Source: Ignavibacteriota bacterium | Lineage (GTDB): Bacteria > Bacteroidota > Kapaibacteriia > Palsa-1295 | Direction: 5' to 3' | Length of the DNA stretch: 19,367 bases | Assembly: GCA_003151215.1 (NCBI GenBank) | Contig: PLXB01000180.1 | Location: 1-19,367 of the forward strand | Shown here: piece by piece, positions 1 to 7,542 of the stretch | How positions within the stretch are numbered: position 1 is the stretch's first letter | How the letters are laid out: the number at the start of each line of letters is the position of its first letter | Notes under the pieces: model-generated | The model's database searches: none | What the model saw: only the letters and a program-made list of their open reading frames with translations | What the model was told of the DNA's origin: nothing | Program-made: the position numbers and the translations under genes

Positions 1-726
1 AGCTCCGGCATTGATCGCAACATCTGCTTTCAATATTCCGATATTTGCAGCGCGCTCGACAAAGATCTTATTAAAAGTCAGAAGATTATTTATTTCCTTA
101 TGCGTGGCGCGGCTTTTCTTGACAAATGCCCGGCACATTCCGAGCACATCAGGATGCAGATCGTGCGATAAGCCGCCGATCCAGATATAATTATAAAGAA
201 GACGCGCACCGCACGTCTTTTCGAACATTTCCAGAATATCTTCGCGGTCGCGGAAACAATAGAGGAAGGGCGTAAAAGCTCCGGTATCCATGCCGAACGT
301 TCCGATGGCGACAAGATGCGAGGCAATCCGCTGCAACTCGGCAAAAAGTACGCGGATGAATTCCACTTTCTCCGGTACTTCAATGCCCATCATTCTTTCG
401 ACGGCAATCGCATAGCCATGTTCGCCGTTGATCGCGGCAAGATAATCCATACGGTCAACGTAAGGAATAACCTGTGGATAGGTCATCGCCTCGGCATGTT
501 TTTCGAAGCAGCGGTGCAGATAACCGAGAAACGGAACAGTATCGACAACGAGCTCGCCATCGAGCACCGTTTCCAGACGCAGCACGCCGTGGGTCGATGG
601 GTGCTGCGGACCGACATTCAGCACCATCTCTTCGGTCCTGAGCCTATTCGGTTCTTGCTTCTCCGCCGGCACGACTTTCACCGGAGCGGGAGCCGTCTGC
701 ATTTTTCTCTCTAATACTTCTGCCAT
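1..726 (-). CDS. nuoD: NADH-quinone oxidoreductase subunit D (partial)
   Basis: This is the 49-kDa subunit of respiratory complex I, in the peripheral arm at the quinone-reduction site next to cluster N2. The first 242 codons are present and the gene runs off the left edge in frame. Translation of the minus strand from the ATG at 726-724 gives a variable 30-residue lead, then [14 protein letters not shown] (about residues 38-51), the conserved quinone-site segment of the family. It continues with [30 protein letters not shown] and [14 protein letters not shown], all typical of NuoD. NuoC is a separate gene upstream, so this is not the fused NuoCD of enterobacteria. The 90-bp gap from nuoC holds a low-complexity repeat and no clear Shine-Dalgarno site. 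Function is assigned by family; identification is secure. Confidence 0.97.
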   Translation of the reverse strand, partial: MAEVLERKMQTAPAPVKVVPAEKQEPNRLRTEEMVLNVGPQHPSTHGVLRLETVLDGELVVDTVPFLGYLHRCFEKHAEAMTYPQVIPYVDRMDYLAAINGEHGYAIAVERMMGIEVPEKVEFIRVLFAELQRIASHLVAIGTFGMDTGAFTPFLYCFRDREDILEMFEKTCGARLLYNYIWIGGLSHDLHPDVLGMCRAFVKKSRATHKEINNLLTFNKIFVERAANIGILKADVAINAGA

Positions 727-767
727 AGATTCGGGTTTCGGGGATCGGGTTTCGAAGAAACGATCCC

Positions 768-814
768 ATTCGTAATTTCTAATTCGTAATTTCTAATTCG
801 TAATTCGTAATTTT
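768..814. repeat. Tandem AATTCGTAATTTCT repeat between nuoC and nuoD
   Basis: About three imperfect copies of a 14-base unit (AATTCGTAATTTCT, itself two 7-mers) run from 768 to 814 and end in a T-tract that merges with the nuoC stop codon. Similar low-complexity heptad runs occur between genes in many bacterial genomes; no function is known to me. It occupies the middle of an operon, so it is transcribed. Confidence 0.75.
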
Positions 815-816
815 TT

Positions 817-1317
817 TTAGTATTGTACTTTCATTCCTCTATAAAACTCGGGATGCTTATAATCTTTGCGAAGCGGATGTCCAACCCAATCTTCATCCAA
901 AAGAATGCGGCGCATATCGGGATGCCCGAGGAATTTTATTCCCATCATATCCCATGCTTCACGCTCATGCCAGTTTGCATGGCTCCAGACATCGGTTACC
1001 GAAGGCACGACGGCATTATCAGCAGGTACCGTAACCTTCAATGCGAAATATTGCTTCTTCGCTCTTGCTTCCAGATGATAGGTAACCGATAACGTGTTAT
1101 CACCATTATCGAGCGAAGAAAGATTGAGCAAGCTATCGAAACCGAGTTCGCTTTCGTCGCGCAGGTAAAGGCAGACATCACGGATATATCCGGAATCTGC
1201 AACATCGGCATATGAAGACATGCGCTTCATATACTCGCTGCCCGTCTGCTCATGCCATTCGCCGATCTTCTCGCCGAACGCTGCTTTGACGTTATCGTAA
1301 ATTTCTTTATTTGTCAT
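817..1317 (-). CDS. nuoC: NADH-quinone oxidoreductase subunit C
   Basis: This is the 30-kDa subunit of complex I, a peripheral-arm protein that packs against NuoD and NuoB. The 166-residue product carries the family signature near its C-terminus: [13 protein letters not shown] (117-129, containing E118-R119-E120), [14 protein letters not shown] (131-144) and GHPLRKDY (146-153). The N-terminal half is less conserved but collinear with NuoC. Length is normal for an unfused NuoC. It lies third in a nuoA-B-C-D operon. The 141-bp gap from nuoB is almost filled by a pair of palindromic repeat units, unusual for an operon whose genes often touch. Confidence 0.96.
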   Translation of the reverse strand: MTNKEIYDNVKAAFGEKIGEWHEQTGSEYMKRMSSYADVADSGYIRDVCLYLRDESELGFDSLLNLSSLDNGDNTLSVTYHLEARAKKQYFALKVTVPADNAVVPSVTDVWSHANWHEREAWDMMGIKFLGHPDMRRILLDEDWVGHPLRKDYKHPEFYRGMKVQY

Positions 1318-1332
1318 GCTCTCTTAAAATGT

Positions 1333-1373
1333 TGTCATTGCGAGAAGGACTTTAGTCCTCCGAAGCAATCCCC
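1333..1373 (+). repeat. Palindromic repeat unit (GTCATTGCGAG family), copy 1
   Basis: The unit starts TGTCATTGCGAG, has an inner hairpin AGGACT-tt-AGTCCT, and ends CGAAGCAATCCCC. The outer ATTGC and GCAAT can also pair. This head-hairpin-tail architecture is shared with the copies at 1413-1457 and 4858-4896. Short dispersed palindromes beginning GTCATTGCGAG occur in many bacterial genomes. This copy lies 15 bp beyond the nuoC start. Confidence 0.85.
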
Positions 1374-1412
1374 TTACAGTATTGTAGAGACTAGCCTTTG
1401 CCTGCATATCAA

Positions 1413-1457
1413 GGAGATTGCTTCGTCGCCCGCTACTGCGGGCTCCTCGCAATGACA
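1413..1457 (-). repeat. Palindromic repeat unit (GTCATTGCGAG family), copy 2
   Basis: Read on the minus strand it begins TGTCATTGCGAGGAG, has the hairpin GCCCGC-agta-GCGGGC, and ends GACGAAGCAATCTCC. It is opposite in orientation to the copy at 1333-1373, so the pair forms a 125-bp inverted structure. It begins one base after the nuoB stop codon (1461-1459) and is transcribed within the nuo mRNA, where it could fold. Confidence 0.85.
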
Positions 1458-1458
1458 C

Positions 1459-1959
1459 CTATACTGCTGTTTTCGCAAGTGATGATTTACGCACCTTCTC
1501 CTGCACCTTAATAAGTCCTTCCAGAAGCGCTTCCGGTCTTGGCGGGCAGCCCGGCACATAAACATCGACAGGGATAACGCGGTCAACACCTTTGAGTACA
1601 TGATAGCCATGCTCCCAATATGGCCCGCCGCAATTCGAGCACGATCCCATCGAAACAATATATTTCGGATCGGGCATTTGCTCATACAAAAGTTTTGTGC
1701 GTGTTGCCATCTTCAGCGTTACCGTGCCGGAGATCAACATGATATCCGATTGCCGCGGTGAGGGTCGCGGAATAACTCCGAATCTGCCGATATCATAATG
1801 CGAAGCCGATGCCGCCATCATCTCGATCGCGCAGCAGGCAAGCCCGAAGCTCATCATCCATAGGCTCGATAGTCGCGCCCAGTTGATGAGCGTATCTGTC
1901 CCTGTTATAATGATGTTCCCGGATTCGAACGGATTGTCGTGTTTATCTAGTAATCCCAC
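1459..1959 (-). CDS. nuoB: NADH-quinone oxidoreductase subunit B
   Basis: This is the complex I subunit that binds the terminal 4Fe-4S cluster N2, which passes electrons to quinone. In the 166-residue protein the expected cluster ligands are all visible: adjacent Cys42 and Cys43 ([11 protein letters not shown]), Cys107 ([10 protein letters not shown]) and Cys138 ([11 protein letters not shown]). An extra cysteine, Cys110, lies in the third motif. The segment [17 protein letters not shown] (58-74) is typical of the family. The frame starts with GTG at 1959-1957. It is second in the operon. The gap from nuoA holds an AT-rich inverted repeat and the gap to nuoC holds paired palindromes. Identification is secure. 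Confidence 0.97.
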   Translation of the reverse strand: MGLLDKHDNPFESGNIIITGTDTLINWARLSSLWMMSFGLACCAIEMMAASASHYDIGRFGVIPRPSPRQSDIMLISGTVTLKMATRTKLLYEQMPDPKYIVSMGSCSNCGGPYWEHGYHVLKGVDRVIPVDVYVPGCPPRPEALLEGLIKVQEKVRKSSLAKTAV

Positions 1960-1970
1960 AGTATTTCACA

Positions 1971-2065
1971 ATGTAAAATGTAAAATGTAAAATTAAAAAT
2001 GGGTTTGTAAATGTAATTTCGGATCCCCGATCCCCAATTTTACATTTTAATTTTTAATTTTTAAT
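1971..2065. repeat. AT-rich tandem and inverted repeat between nuoA and nuoB
   Basis: Tandem TGTAAAA units at 1971-1998 run into AATTAAAAAT. An inverted counterpart (ATTTTACATTTTAATTTTTA and onward) lies at 2036-2065, with GGATCCCCGATCCCC in the loop. The arms could pair in the transcript. The right arm extends into the last codons of nuoA. No known function. Confidence 0.7.
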
Positions 2066-2534
2066 TGACTCCCACTTCTTCCGGAACAGGCATTGCCACC
2101 TGCGGCACGGGTCGTGGCGCGATGCGCGGTTTATCGCGCGAGATCAGGTCGTTCAATTCGGCAACGTACGGTTTCGGACGTACCCAATCGAGATCGCCTT
2201 TGACCCATACATACGCAAAACCGACGATCAGCACTGCAAGAAATGCGAGCATTTCATAAAATGCCAGCGTACCCATTTGCTTATAGACAACAGCCCACGG
2301 AAAAAGAAAAACTATTTCGACGTCGAAAAGGATAAAGATGAGGGCGACGACGTAAAACCGGATATTGAATTTCATCCACCCCGAACCGATGGGGTCTTCG
2401 CCGCATTCATAGATCGAAAGCTTCAGCTCATTCGGTTTATGCGGACGGATAAAGTAGTTGGTGACGAGCCCGCCGGCAACAAAAATGATACTCAGAAGAA
2501 AAAATGCAAAAACGTGACTAAATTCGTTCAGCAT
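2061..2534 (-). CDS. nuoA: NADH-quinone oxidoreductase subunit A
   Basis: This is a small membrane subunit of complex I, at the junction of the membrane and peripheral arms near the quinone channel. The 157-residue product has three predicted helices (about 7-28, 59-80 and 90-111). It carries the family motif YECGEDP (42-48) in the loop after helix 1 and FDVEIVFLFPWA (70-81) in helix 2, with the conserved acidic residues Asp71 and Glu73. The C-terminal tail of about 40 residues after GDLDWVRPKP is proline-rich and longer than in many NuoA proteins. It is the first gene of the operon, and a TATATTTG box lies 89 bases upstream of the ATG. Confidence 0.96.
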   Translation of the reverse strand: MLNEFSHVFAFFLLSIIFVAGGLVTNYFIRPHKPNELKLSIYECGEDPIGSGWMKFNIRFYVVALIFILFDVEIVFLFPWAVVYKQMGTLAFYEMLAFLAVLIVGFAYVWVKGDLDWVRPKPYVAELNDLISRDKPRIAPRPVPQVAMPVPEEVGVN

Positions 2535-2597
2535 GGTGAATTAGTGATGGTCTTCCTTTATAGCCGCATGAAAACAACTCTTCGGCTGAGAAAATGC

Positions 2598-2670
2598 CGC
2601 TTCTGCGACAAACTTTCCGTTACAAATATAGGACTTGTTCGAGGGTGAGACGCCGAAGTTGGCGAAAATT
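2598..2670 (-). promoter_or_regulatory. nuo operon promoter module (copy 1 of a repeated module)
   Basis: On the minus strand TATATTTG (2630-2623) fits the Bacteroidota -7 consensus TAnnTTTG and faces nuoA. A stretch of about 73 bp around it recurs at 3539-3610 before the next minus-strand gene, with roughly four of five bases alike by eye. The best-kept parts are the -7 box and the upstream words CCCTCGAA and CAACTTCGGCG. I see no classical -33 TTG at the usual distance. The extended similarity may mean a shared operator or a copied segment. Confidence 0.6.
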
Positions 2671-2672
2671 GT

Positions 2673-3521
2673 CTAAAAATTCTGTAAACCCCAAACGTTT
2701 GTGCCATGCACGATCACTGAGGGCAGAATACTTTTCGTTCTGTGTGTTAGGTAGCCCCACATGAGCCCGATAGGAATTATCCGGACCGAACTTAAAAGCG
2801 CTTCGGTTATATCATGGCTCTCACCATACCATTTTGGCGCATGCATCAAAGCCCAGATGATTGTTGTGATAAACCAGCCTGTGCCAAAATTCCGCGTAAG
2901 AGCTCCGAGCCTTGTCTGGCCGACAACGCGAAAGAATTCTTCCGATAGACCTGCTAAGATAAAACCGGAAAGTATTGCTCCCAGAACTCCTCCGCTTTCA
3001 GCGACAACAATATCCCATGTAAGATTTTCAGGCGAAACGATCCGGTTGGTAATAAAGGAAATAGCAATAACAGGTACCACCAGAAGCAAGCCTTGAAGCC
3101 GAAATCCCAGATCCTTCGGCTTATATTTTAAAAGCAGAAATATGATGGCAAGTACTATAGGATAGAGGAAGACCAGAAGAGATGCCACCGATAGCCGAAG
3201 GAGCGGTTTCAGGTTTTGCCAATCAAGAGAAAAGCGCAGGAAAAGAAAGAGTATTGCTCCGCATACACAAAGAAAAAAATACATCGTTTCCCGTTTCGGC
3301 TCGCGCACAGGAAAATCATTTTTCGCCGGCCGTTTCAATGCATAAAGATCAATTAAAAATGAGAACAGCCACATGACGAATAAGTAACTGGTTGCCTGGA
3401 GCATTGATCCATGCCGATACCCCACATACAATACTGCAAGCCCCGTCACTACGATCAGCCAGAAAGTAATGAGATTCTCCCTGATCTTTTGGTATTGGAA
3501 TTTTAGAGTTGTGGTTAACAT
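2673..3521 (-). CDS. CPBP family intramembrane glutamic endopeptidase
   Basis: This is a multi-pass membrane protein of 282 residues with the three CPBP (Abi/CaaX-protease-like) motifs. These are SEEFFR (193-198; catalytic-type Glu194-Glu195 with Arg198), WALMH (223-227; His227) and VHGTN (271-275; His272 and Asn275). Several hydrophobic helices lie before the motifs (about 17-36, 42-60, 80-97, 110-131, 143-158 and 175-192). The family includes prenyl-protein proteases, bacteriocin-immunity proteins and membrane-protein processing enzymes, so the substrate cannot be given. It lies between the nuo operon and the restriction-methylase, transcribed away from the latter. Its TATATTTG promoter box (3571-3564) is 43 bases upstream. 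Confidence 0.9.
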   Translation of the reverse strand: MLTTTLKFQYQKIRENLITFWLIVVTGLAVLYVGYRHGSMLQATSYLFVMWLFSFLIDLYALKRPAKNDFPVREPKRETMYFFLCVCGAILFLFLRFSLDWQNLKPLLRLSVASLLVFLYPIVLAIIFLLLKYKPKDLGFRLQGLLLVVPVIAISFITNRIVSPENLTWDIVVAESGGVLGAILSGFILAGLSEEFFRVVGQTRLGALTRNFGTGWFITTIIWALMHAPKWYGESHDITEALLSSVRIIPIGLMWGYLTHRTKSILPSVIVHGTNVWGLQNF

Positions 3522-3538
3522 CGTTGTTTTACGAATGT

Positions 3539-3610
3539 CGCTTCTATGACGAAATTAGCGTCACAAATATAGGACGTTTTCGAGGGTAAGGCGCCGAAGT
3601 TGGGGAAATT
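3539..3610 (-). promoter_or_regulatory. Promoter module of the CPBP gene (copy 2 of a repeated module)
   Basis: TATATTTG on the minus strand (3571-3564) matches TAnnTTTG and lies 43 bases before the ATG of the CPBP protease gene. The surrounding 72 bp parallel the module before nuoA at 2598-2670, in the same orientation and with similar placement. Shared words include CGCTTCT, ACAAATATAGGAC, TTCGAGGGT and GCCGAAGTTGG as read on the plus strand. Confidence 0.6.
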
Positions 3611-3653
3611 TTGGGATTTTAAGCTTGATCTCCGGTACTCTATGGTCGTTGCG

Positions 3654-3661
3654 TATCTTTG
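3654..3661 (+). promoter_or_regulatory. TAnnTTTG -7 box before the type IIG gene
   Basis: TATCTTTG fits the Bacteroidota -7 consensus and ends 20 bases before the ATG at 3682, leaving a leader of roughly 14 bases. No Shine-Dalgarno sequence is visible in that leader. No good TTG -33 box is found at 19-21 bases upstream. Confidence 0.55.
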
Positions 3662-3681
3662 TATAGCAATTATATCACGCA

Positions 3682-6570
3682 ATGCCTGCACCGCAAAAGA
3701 TCATTGATCTCGTTGAAAATTTCGATAGAAATATCGATCAGCTTAAACGCGCGCAGAACGAAACTCAGGTCAGAGTTGAGTTCATCGACCCCATGTTCTC
3801 TATGCTTGGATGGGATATGGATAACTCCATCGGTGCGGCAATGCAATATCAGGATGTTATTCATGAAGATCAATTAAAGATCGGCGGAACATCGAAAGCT
3901 CCGGATTACGGATTCCGAATCGGTGGCACGTTGAAATTTTTTGTCGAAGCAAAGAAGCCTTCGGTATATCTCAAAGAAGATTCTGCTCCTGCCTATCAGG
4001 TTCGCAATTACGGATGGAATAAAAAACTTAGTATCTGCGTCCTCACCGATTTTGAAGAGTTCGCCATTTACGATTGCACCGTAAAACCAAAACCAACCGA
4101 TAAGCCTTCGGTTGCCAGAGTCGATTATTTCACTTATAAAGATTACATCAATAAATGGGATGAGATCGCCGGTATCTTTTCCAAAGATTCCGTCATTAAA
4201 GGGAATTTCGATAAGTTCGCCGCGGGAAGCAAGGGCAAACGCGGCACGACGACTGTTGATAAAGATATTCTTCTGACCATCGAGCATTGGCGTGAAATCC
4301 TTGCGAAGAATATTGCAAAGAATAATAAGATTTCTGAAGAAGAATTAAAATTTGCAACACAGCGAATTTTGGATAGAATTATATTCTTGAGGATTTGCGA
4401 GGCGCGAGCCATTGAAGAAGATGGAAGACTTTTGGAAGCGGTTAAGAATAACAATTCATTCAAGAATCTTTTCTCGCTCTTTCAAGCCGCAGATAACCGC
4501 TATAACTCCGGGTTGTTCTATTTCCGTAAAGGCGATAAGGCGCATAAGAGCGATGCCGAACTTGATACGATCTCACCGAATCTGAAACTTGATGATAAGG
4601 TCATCAAAGAGATCATCGAAAATCTTTACTATCCGAAGAGCCAGTATCTTTTCGATGTTATACCTGCCGATATTCTCGGTCAGGTTTATGAGCAGTTCTT
4701 AGGCAAGGTCATCCGCATGACATCGGGCGGAATGGTGAAGATCGAAGAGAAGCCCGAAGTCCGCAAAGCAGGCGGAGTCTATTATACACCGACCTATATT
4801 GTGGATTACATCGTCAAGAACACGGTCGGAAAGCTTTTAGAAGAAAATCCAAGTAATGTCATTGCGAGAACGGCTTCAGCCGTTCGTGGCAATCTCAAAT
4901 CTTCAAAAAAGAATGAAAGCCCGAGGACTTTAAATATTCTCGATCCGGCTTGCGGCTCCGGTTCATTCCTTTTAGGTGCTTATAACTATCTACTGAATTC
5001 ATATCTCCATGGATATTCGCAGTATGCCGCTGAGATAATAAAACAAAAGAATTCGCCCATCTATGAAATAGGTAATGGCGCTTACGCCCTAACCACTCCA
5101 GAACGCAAACGCATACTACTCGAACATATCTACGGCGTAGATATAGATGAGCAAGCCGTGGAAGTGGCGAAGCTGAACCTGATGCTCAAATGCCTTGAAG
5201 GCGAAGCAGGCACAAATCTGAAACTATCAGTTGAGCGCATTCTGCCTGATCTCTCTGAGAATATCAAATGCGGCAACTCGCTGATCGGTCCGGATTTCAG
5301 CGACGGACTTTTTTCTGGTGATGACAAAAAGACTAATCCATTTGATTGGAATAGGGAATTCCCAGATATTATGAAGCGAGGTGGATTTGATACGATAATT
5401 GGGAATCCACCATGGGGTGCAATGTTTTCTGCAGAAGAAAAAAAATATTTGGTCAATCAGTTTCAAATTGTACCCTCAAAAACAAAAGATAGCTATTTCT
5501 ATTTTCTTTTTAATTCTTTTCGAATCGCAAAAAGTGAAGGAATGGTCGGGCTAATTTTACCAAATACCTGGCTGTTAATTAACAATGCAAACAACATTCG
5601 TGAAGAGCTTTTAAGATATCGAATATTTGAAATAGTTGACTTGGGTGATGGTGTTTTCAAAAAAGCAATTGTAGAAAGTTCAACAATAATTGCTCAAAAA
5701 ATTTTAGATACGGAAACACCTGTTCAGGTCAGAAGAGAAAAGAGAAGAGAAACAATCTCTGAAAATCTAATAAATAAAGCAACTTGGTTAAAAGATCCAC
5801 TGCGAAGAATTGCTATCGAAAGGGATGAGTATTTTGATAATATTCTTTCAAAAATTTCGATCGGTTCGGAATTATTTGGTGAGAACAACGAGATTATTTT
5901 TGGCATTAAACCCTATCAAGTCGGGTATGGTGTACCAGTGCAAACAAAAGAAATGCAAGATGAAAGAATTTATCATTCATCGACTAAGAAATCTGACGAG
6001 TGGAAGCCATTACTCGTAGGTGGAAACATTAGCAAGTATATCATTAATTACCCTGGGAATCAGTATATTAGATACGGTAAAGGTCTAATGTATGCATCGA
6101 ACGAAGAGAAGATGTTGTCACCGAAAATCTTGCTTAGGAGGACTAGTGACAACATCAAGGTTAGTTATGACGACCTGAAATTTTATCCGCAAAACTCTCT
6201 TTTTATTGTTACCTCAAAAAAATTCGATTTAAAATATCTGACAGCTTTACTTAATAGCAAACTGTTTGACTATGTGTATAAAAAGAAATGCCCGCAGATT
6301 GGAAAAATATTTGCTGAAGTGAAGCCCAGTATAATCAAAGAATTGCCAATAAAAGAAATTAATGGCAATAGGAAGATACAGGATAAACTTATCACCCTCG
6401 TCGATCGCATGCTCGAATTGAACAAGGAATTACCGAAGATAAAAACGCCGAATGAAAAAACGCGAATAGAGCGCCTCGTCGCAGCGACAGATTCGGAAAT
6501 TGATAAATTGGTTTATGAGTTGTATGGGCTGAGCGAGGAGGAGGTGAAGGTGGTGGAGGGTGAAAAATAA
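3682..6570 (+). CDS. Type IIG (Eco57I-like) restriction enzyme and N6-adenine methyltransferase
   Basis: This 962-residue chain appears to combine cleavage, methylation and target recognition. Residues 25-145 look like a type I HsdR-N-like nuclease domain, with ETQVRVEFIDPMF, then Asp75 and EAKK (89-92) as a PD-(D/E)xK-type site. The methyltransferase core has SAM motif I LDPACGSGSFL (420-430), IYGVDIDEQAVEVAKLNL (483-500) and catalytic motif IV IIGNPPW (573-579), the NPPW form of N6-adenine enzymes. Residues about 735-900 resemble a TaqI-type specificity domain, and 900-950 is helical. A palindromic repeat forms residues 393-405. Codons from about residue 545 onward look more AT-rich than the first half, as is common where specificity regions are swapped. 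No separate S or R subunit gene is nearby. The recognition site cannot be read from the sequence. Confidence 0.92.
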   Translation: MPAPQKIIDLVENFDRNIDQLKRAQNETQVRVEFIDPMFSMLGWDMDNSIGAAMQYQDVIHEDQLKIGGTSKAPDYGFRIGGTLKFFVEAKKPSVYLKEDSAPAYQVRNYGWNKKLSICVLTDFEEFAIYDCTVKPKPTDKPSVARVDYFTYKDYINKWDEIAGIFSKDSVIKGNFDKFAAGSKGKRGTTTVDKDILLTIEHWREILAKNIAKNNKISEEELKFATQRILDRIIFLRICEARAIEEDGRLLEAVKNNNSFKNLFSLFQAADNRYNSGLFYFRKGDKAHKSDAELDTISPNLKLDDKVIKEIIENLYYPKSQYLFDVIPADILGQVYEQFLGKVIRMTSGGMVKIEEKPEVRKAGGVYYTPTYIVDYIVKNTVGKLLEENPSNVIARTASAVRGNLKSSKKNESPRTLNILDPACGSGSFLLGAYNYLLNSYLHGYSQYAAEIIKQKNSPIYEIGNGAYALTTPERKRILLEHIYGVDIDEQAVEVAKLNLMLKCLEGEAGTNLKLSVERILPDLSENIKCGNSLIGPDFSDGLFSGDDKKTNPFDWNREFPDIMKRGGFDTIIGNPPWGAMFSAEEKKYLVNQFQIVPSKTKDSYFYFLFNSFRIAKSEGMVGLILPNTWLLINNANNIREELLRYRIFEIVDLGDGVFKKAIVESSTIIAQKILDTETPVQVRREKRRETISENLINKATWLKDPLRRIAIERDEYFDNILSKISIGSELFGENNEIIFGIKPYQVGYGVPVQTKEMQDERIYHSSTKKSDEWKPLLVGGNISKYIINYPGNQYIRYGKGLMYASNEEKMLSPKILLRRTSDNIKVSYDDLKFYPQNSLFIVTSKKFDLKYLTALLNSKLFDYVYKKKCPQIGKIFAEVKPSIIKELPIKEINGNRKIQDKLITLVDRMLELNKELPKIKTPNEKTRIERLVAATDSEIDKLVYELYGLSEEEVKVVEGEK
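4858..4896 (+). repeat. Palindromic repeat unit inserted in frame in the type IIG gene
   Basis: The unit begins GTCATTGCGAG and ends GGCAATCTC, with a perfect inner hairpin GAACGGCT-tc-AGCCGTTC (4868-4885) and an outer ATTGC/GCAAT pair. It shares head, hairpin and tail architecture with the intergenic units at 1333-1373 and 1413-1457. It is exactly 39 bases long (13 codons, residues 393-405) and keeps the frame. It sits in the linker between helix VGKLLEENP and SAM motif I. Confidence 0.85.
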
Positions 6571-6585
6571 ATCACAATTTCATCT

Positions 6586-7080
6586 ATGTGCGTAGAATAT
6601 TGGATAGCTATAGGTACTTGGATTGCAGCGATTGCCACTGCAACCTATGCTTTCTTTACTGTGAAACTATGGAGAGAGATGAGGGCGAGTGTTCGGGTTA
6701 CTCAGCAAATTCACGAAGCGACTTCGAGACCTTGGGTGAAGTTGTCCCGTAAAGAGATGAATGGTTATGAAAAGGGTGATACATTTATAGTTAAAATCGA
6801 AAATATTGGCACATCTCCTGCAAACGTGACCTCGTTTAATATTGGAGTGAGATCGAGTGATAATGTGATCCAATGGTCCGCACTTCCCATGCATACAATG
6901 CTTCTCCCCCAATCGCCCGAGAACCGTGTATTTAGACTACCAGTAAATATTAACAGTACCCCAGCACGTATCGTAGCTCTGGCGAGTTACACTTTTGCAG
7001 GAACAACCTTCCATAGTGAGGTTGAATTTATTATTGGTAGTGGGTTCGAAATTGAAGATATCCGGAGCAAGTATGAATAA
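6586..7080 (+). CDS. Small single-TM protein of unknown function
   Basis: The 164-residue product has one N-terminal hydrophobic helix (about 5-26) followed by a basic stretch (KLWREMRASVR) and the segment ATSRPWVKL (45-53). The rest is a beta-rich domain containing VKIENIGTSPANVTSF (69-84). This organisation (helix, R-P-[WY]-V, then N-x-G-x-[ST]-P-A) is seen in many uncharacterised membrane-anchored proteins whose soluble part looks like an immunoglobulin-like or CARDB-like sandwich. I assign no function. It starts 15 bases after the restriction-methylase stop and so is probably cotranscribed with it. A role in the restriction system is only a guess from position. Confidence 0.7.
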   Translation: MCVEYWIAIGTWIAAIATATYAFFTVKLWREMRASVRVTQQIHEATSRPWVKLSRKEMNGYEKGDTFIVKIENIGTSPANVTSFNIGVRSSDNVIQWSALPMHTMLLPQSPENRVFRLPVNINSTPARIVALASYTFAGTTFHSEVEFIIGSGFEIEDIRSKYE

Positions 7081-7109
7081 CACCATTAAATTTAAGGAGA
7101 ATAAATACT

Positions 7110-7427
7110 TTGGAAAAAAATAACTTAACACTGCGAATCAAACGCAAATGGCTGGAAGAAATCGTTTTCGGAAAGAAGCGAATTGAGTACAGGGACAATA
7201 CTAATTTTTATGCACAGCGATTGGTGATTACTAAGGGCAAAGAAGATGTAGCTCGTGATTTCGATTCCGTTGAATTTTATTGTCCAATTGGTTCTACAGG
7301 CAAGAATCTGCGAGCTGAGGTGAAATTCAAAGGTCTAACTTATAGCGAGAAGCTCAACCAGTTTGAGATTCATTTAGGGAAAATTATCTCCCATAATTTG
7401 CCTGAACCGAAGGCTAAAAAGAAATAA
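7110..7427 (+). CDS. Small ASCH/PUA-like domain protein
   Basis: The 105-residue protein begins LTLRIKRKWLEEIVFGKKRIEYRD. The pattern G21-K-K-x-x-E26-x-R28 is the signature of ASCH domains, a PUA-like beta-barrel fold that binds RNA or modified nucleotides in characterised members. The C-terminus is lysine-rich (PEPKAKKK). The start is TTG at 7110, supported by AAGGAG at 7094-7099, about ten bases upstream. It lies 29 bases after the one-TM gene, completing a three-gene plus-strand set led by the restriction-methylase. The fold call rests on the short motif and small size. The ligand is unknown. Confidence 0.7.
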   Translation: MEKNNLTLRIKRKWLEEIVFGKKRIEYRDNTNFYAQRLVITKGKEDVARDFDSVEFYCPIGSTGKNLRAEVKFKGLTYSEKLNQFEIHLGKIISHNLPEPKAKKK

Positions 7428-7506
7428 CTCCCAGCTCTGCTTGATATCGAGAAAGCTGAACCAGCGGCTGTGGATAAATTGTTAATAAAAACCTTCGATG
7501 GGCACC

Positions 7507-7537
7507 TTGACAAACGGCTTTTTATTTCGTATCTTTG
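7507..7537 (+). promoter_or_regulatory. Promoter TTG-N20-TATCTTTG
   Basis: TTG at 7507-7509 and TATCTTTG at 7530-7537 are separated by 20 bases. They fit the Bacteroidota housekeeping promoter (-33 TTG, -7 TAnnTTTG) better than any other site in the window. It points into the RNA candidate at 7543-7620. Confidence 0.65.
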
Positions 7538-7542
7538 TGACT

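Noticed and set aside
316..714. Long plus-strand open frame opposite nuoD
   Set aside because: It is the complement of conserved nuoD codons and has no family resemblance of its own.
768..814. CRISPR-like short tandem repeats
   Set aside because: The units are 14 bases with no unique spacers. These are low-complexity repeats. No cas genes or tRNA genes were seen anywhere in the window.
7428..7500. Terminator after the ASCH gene
   Set aside because: Short AGCT and CAGC words could pair, but no stable stem with a following T-run is present.
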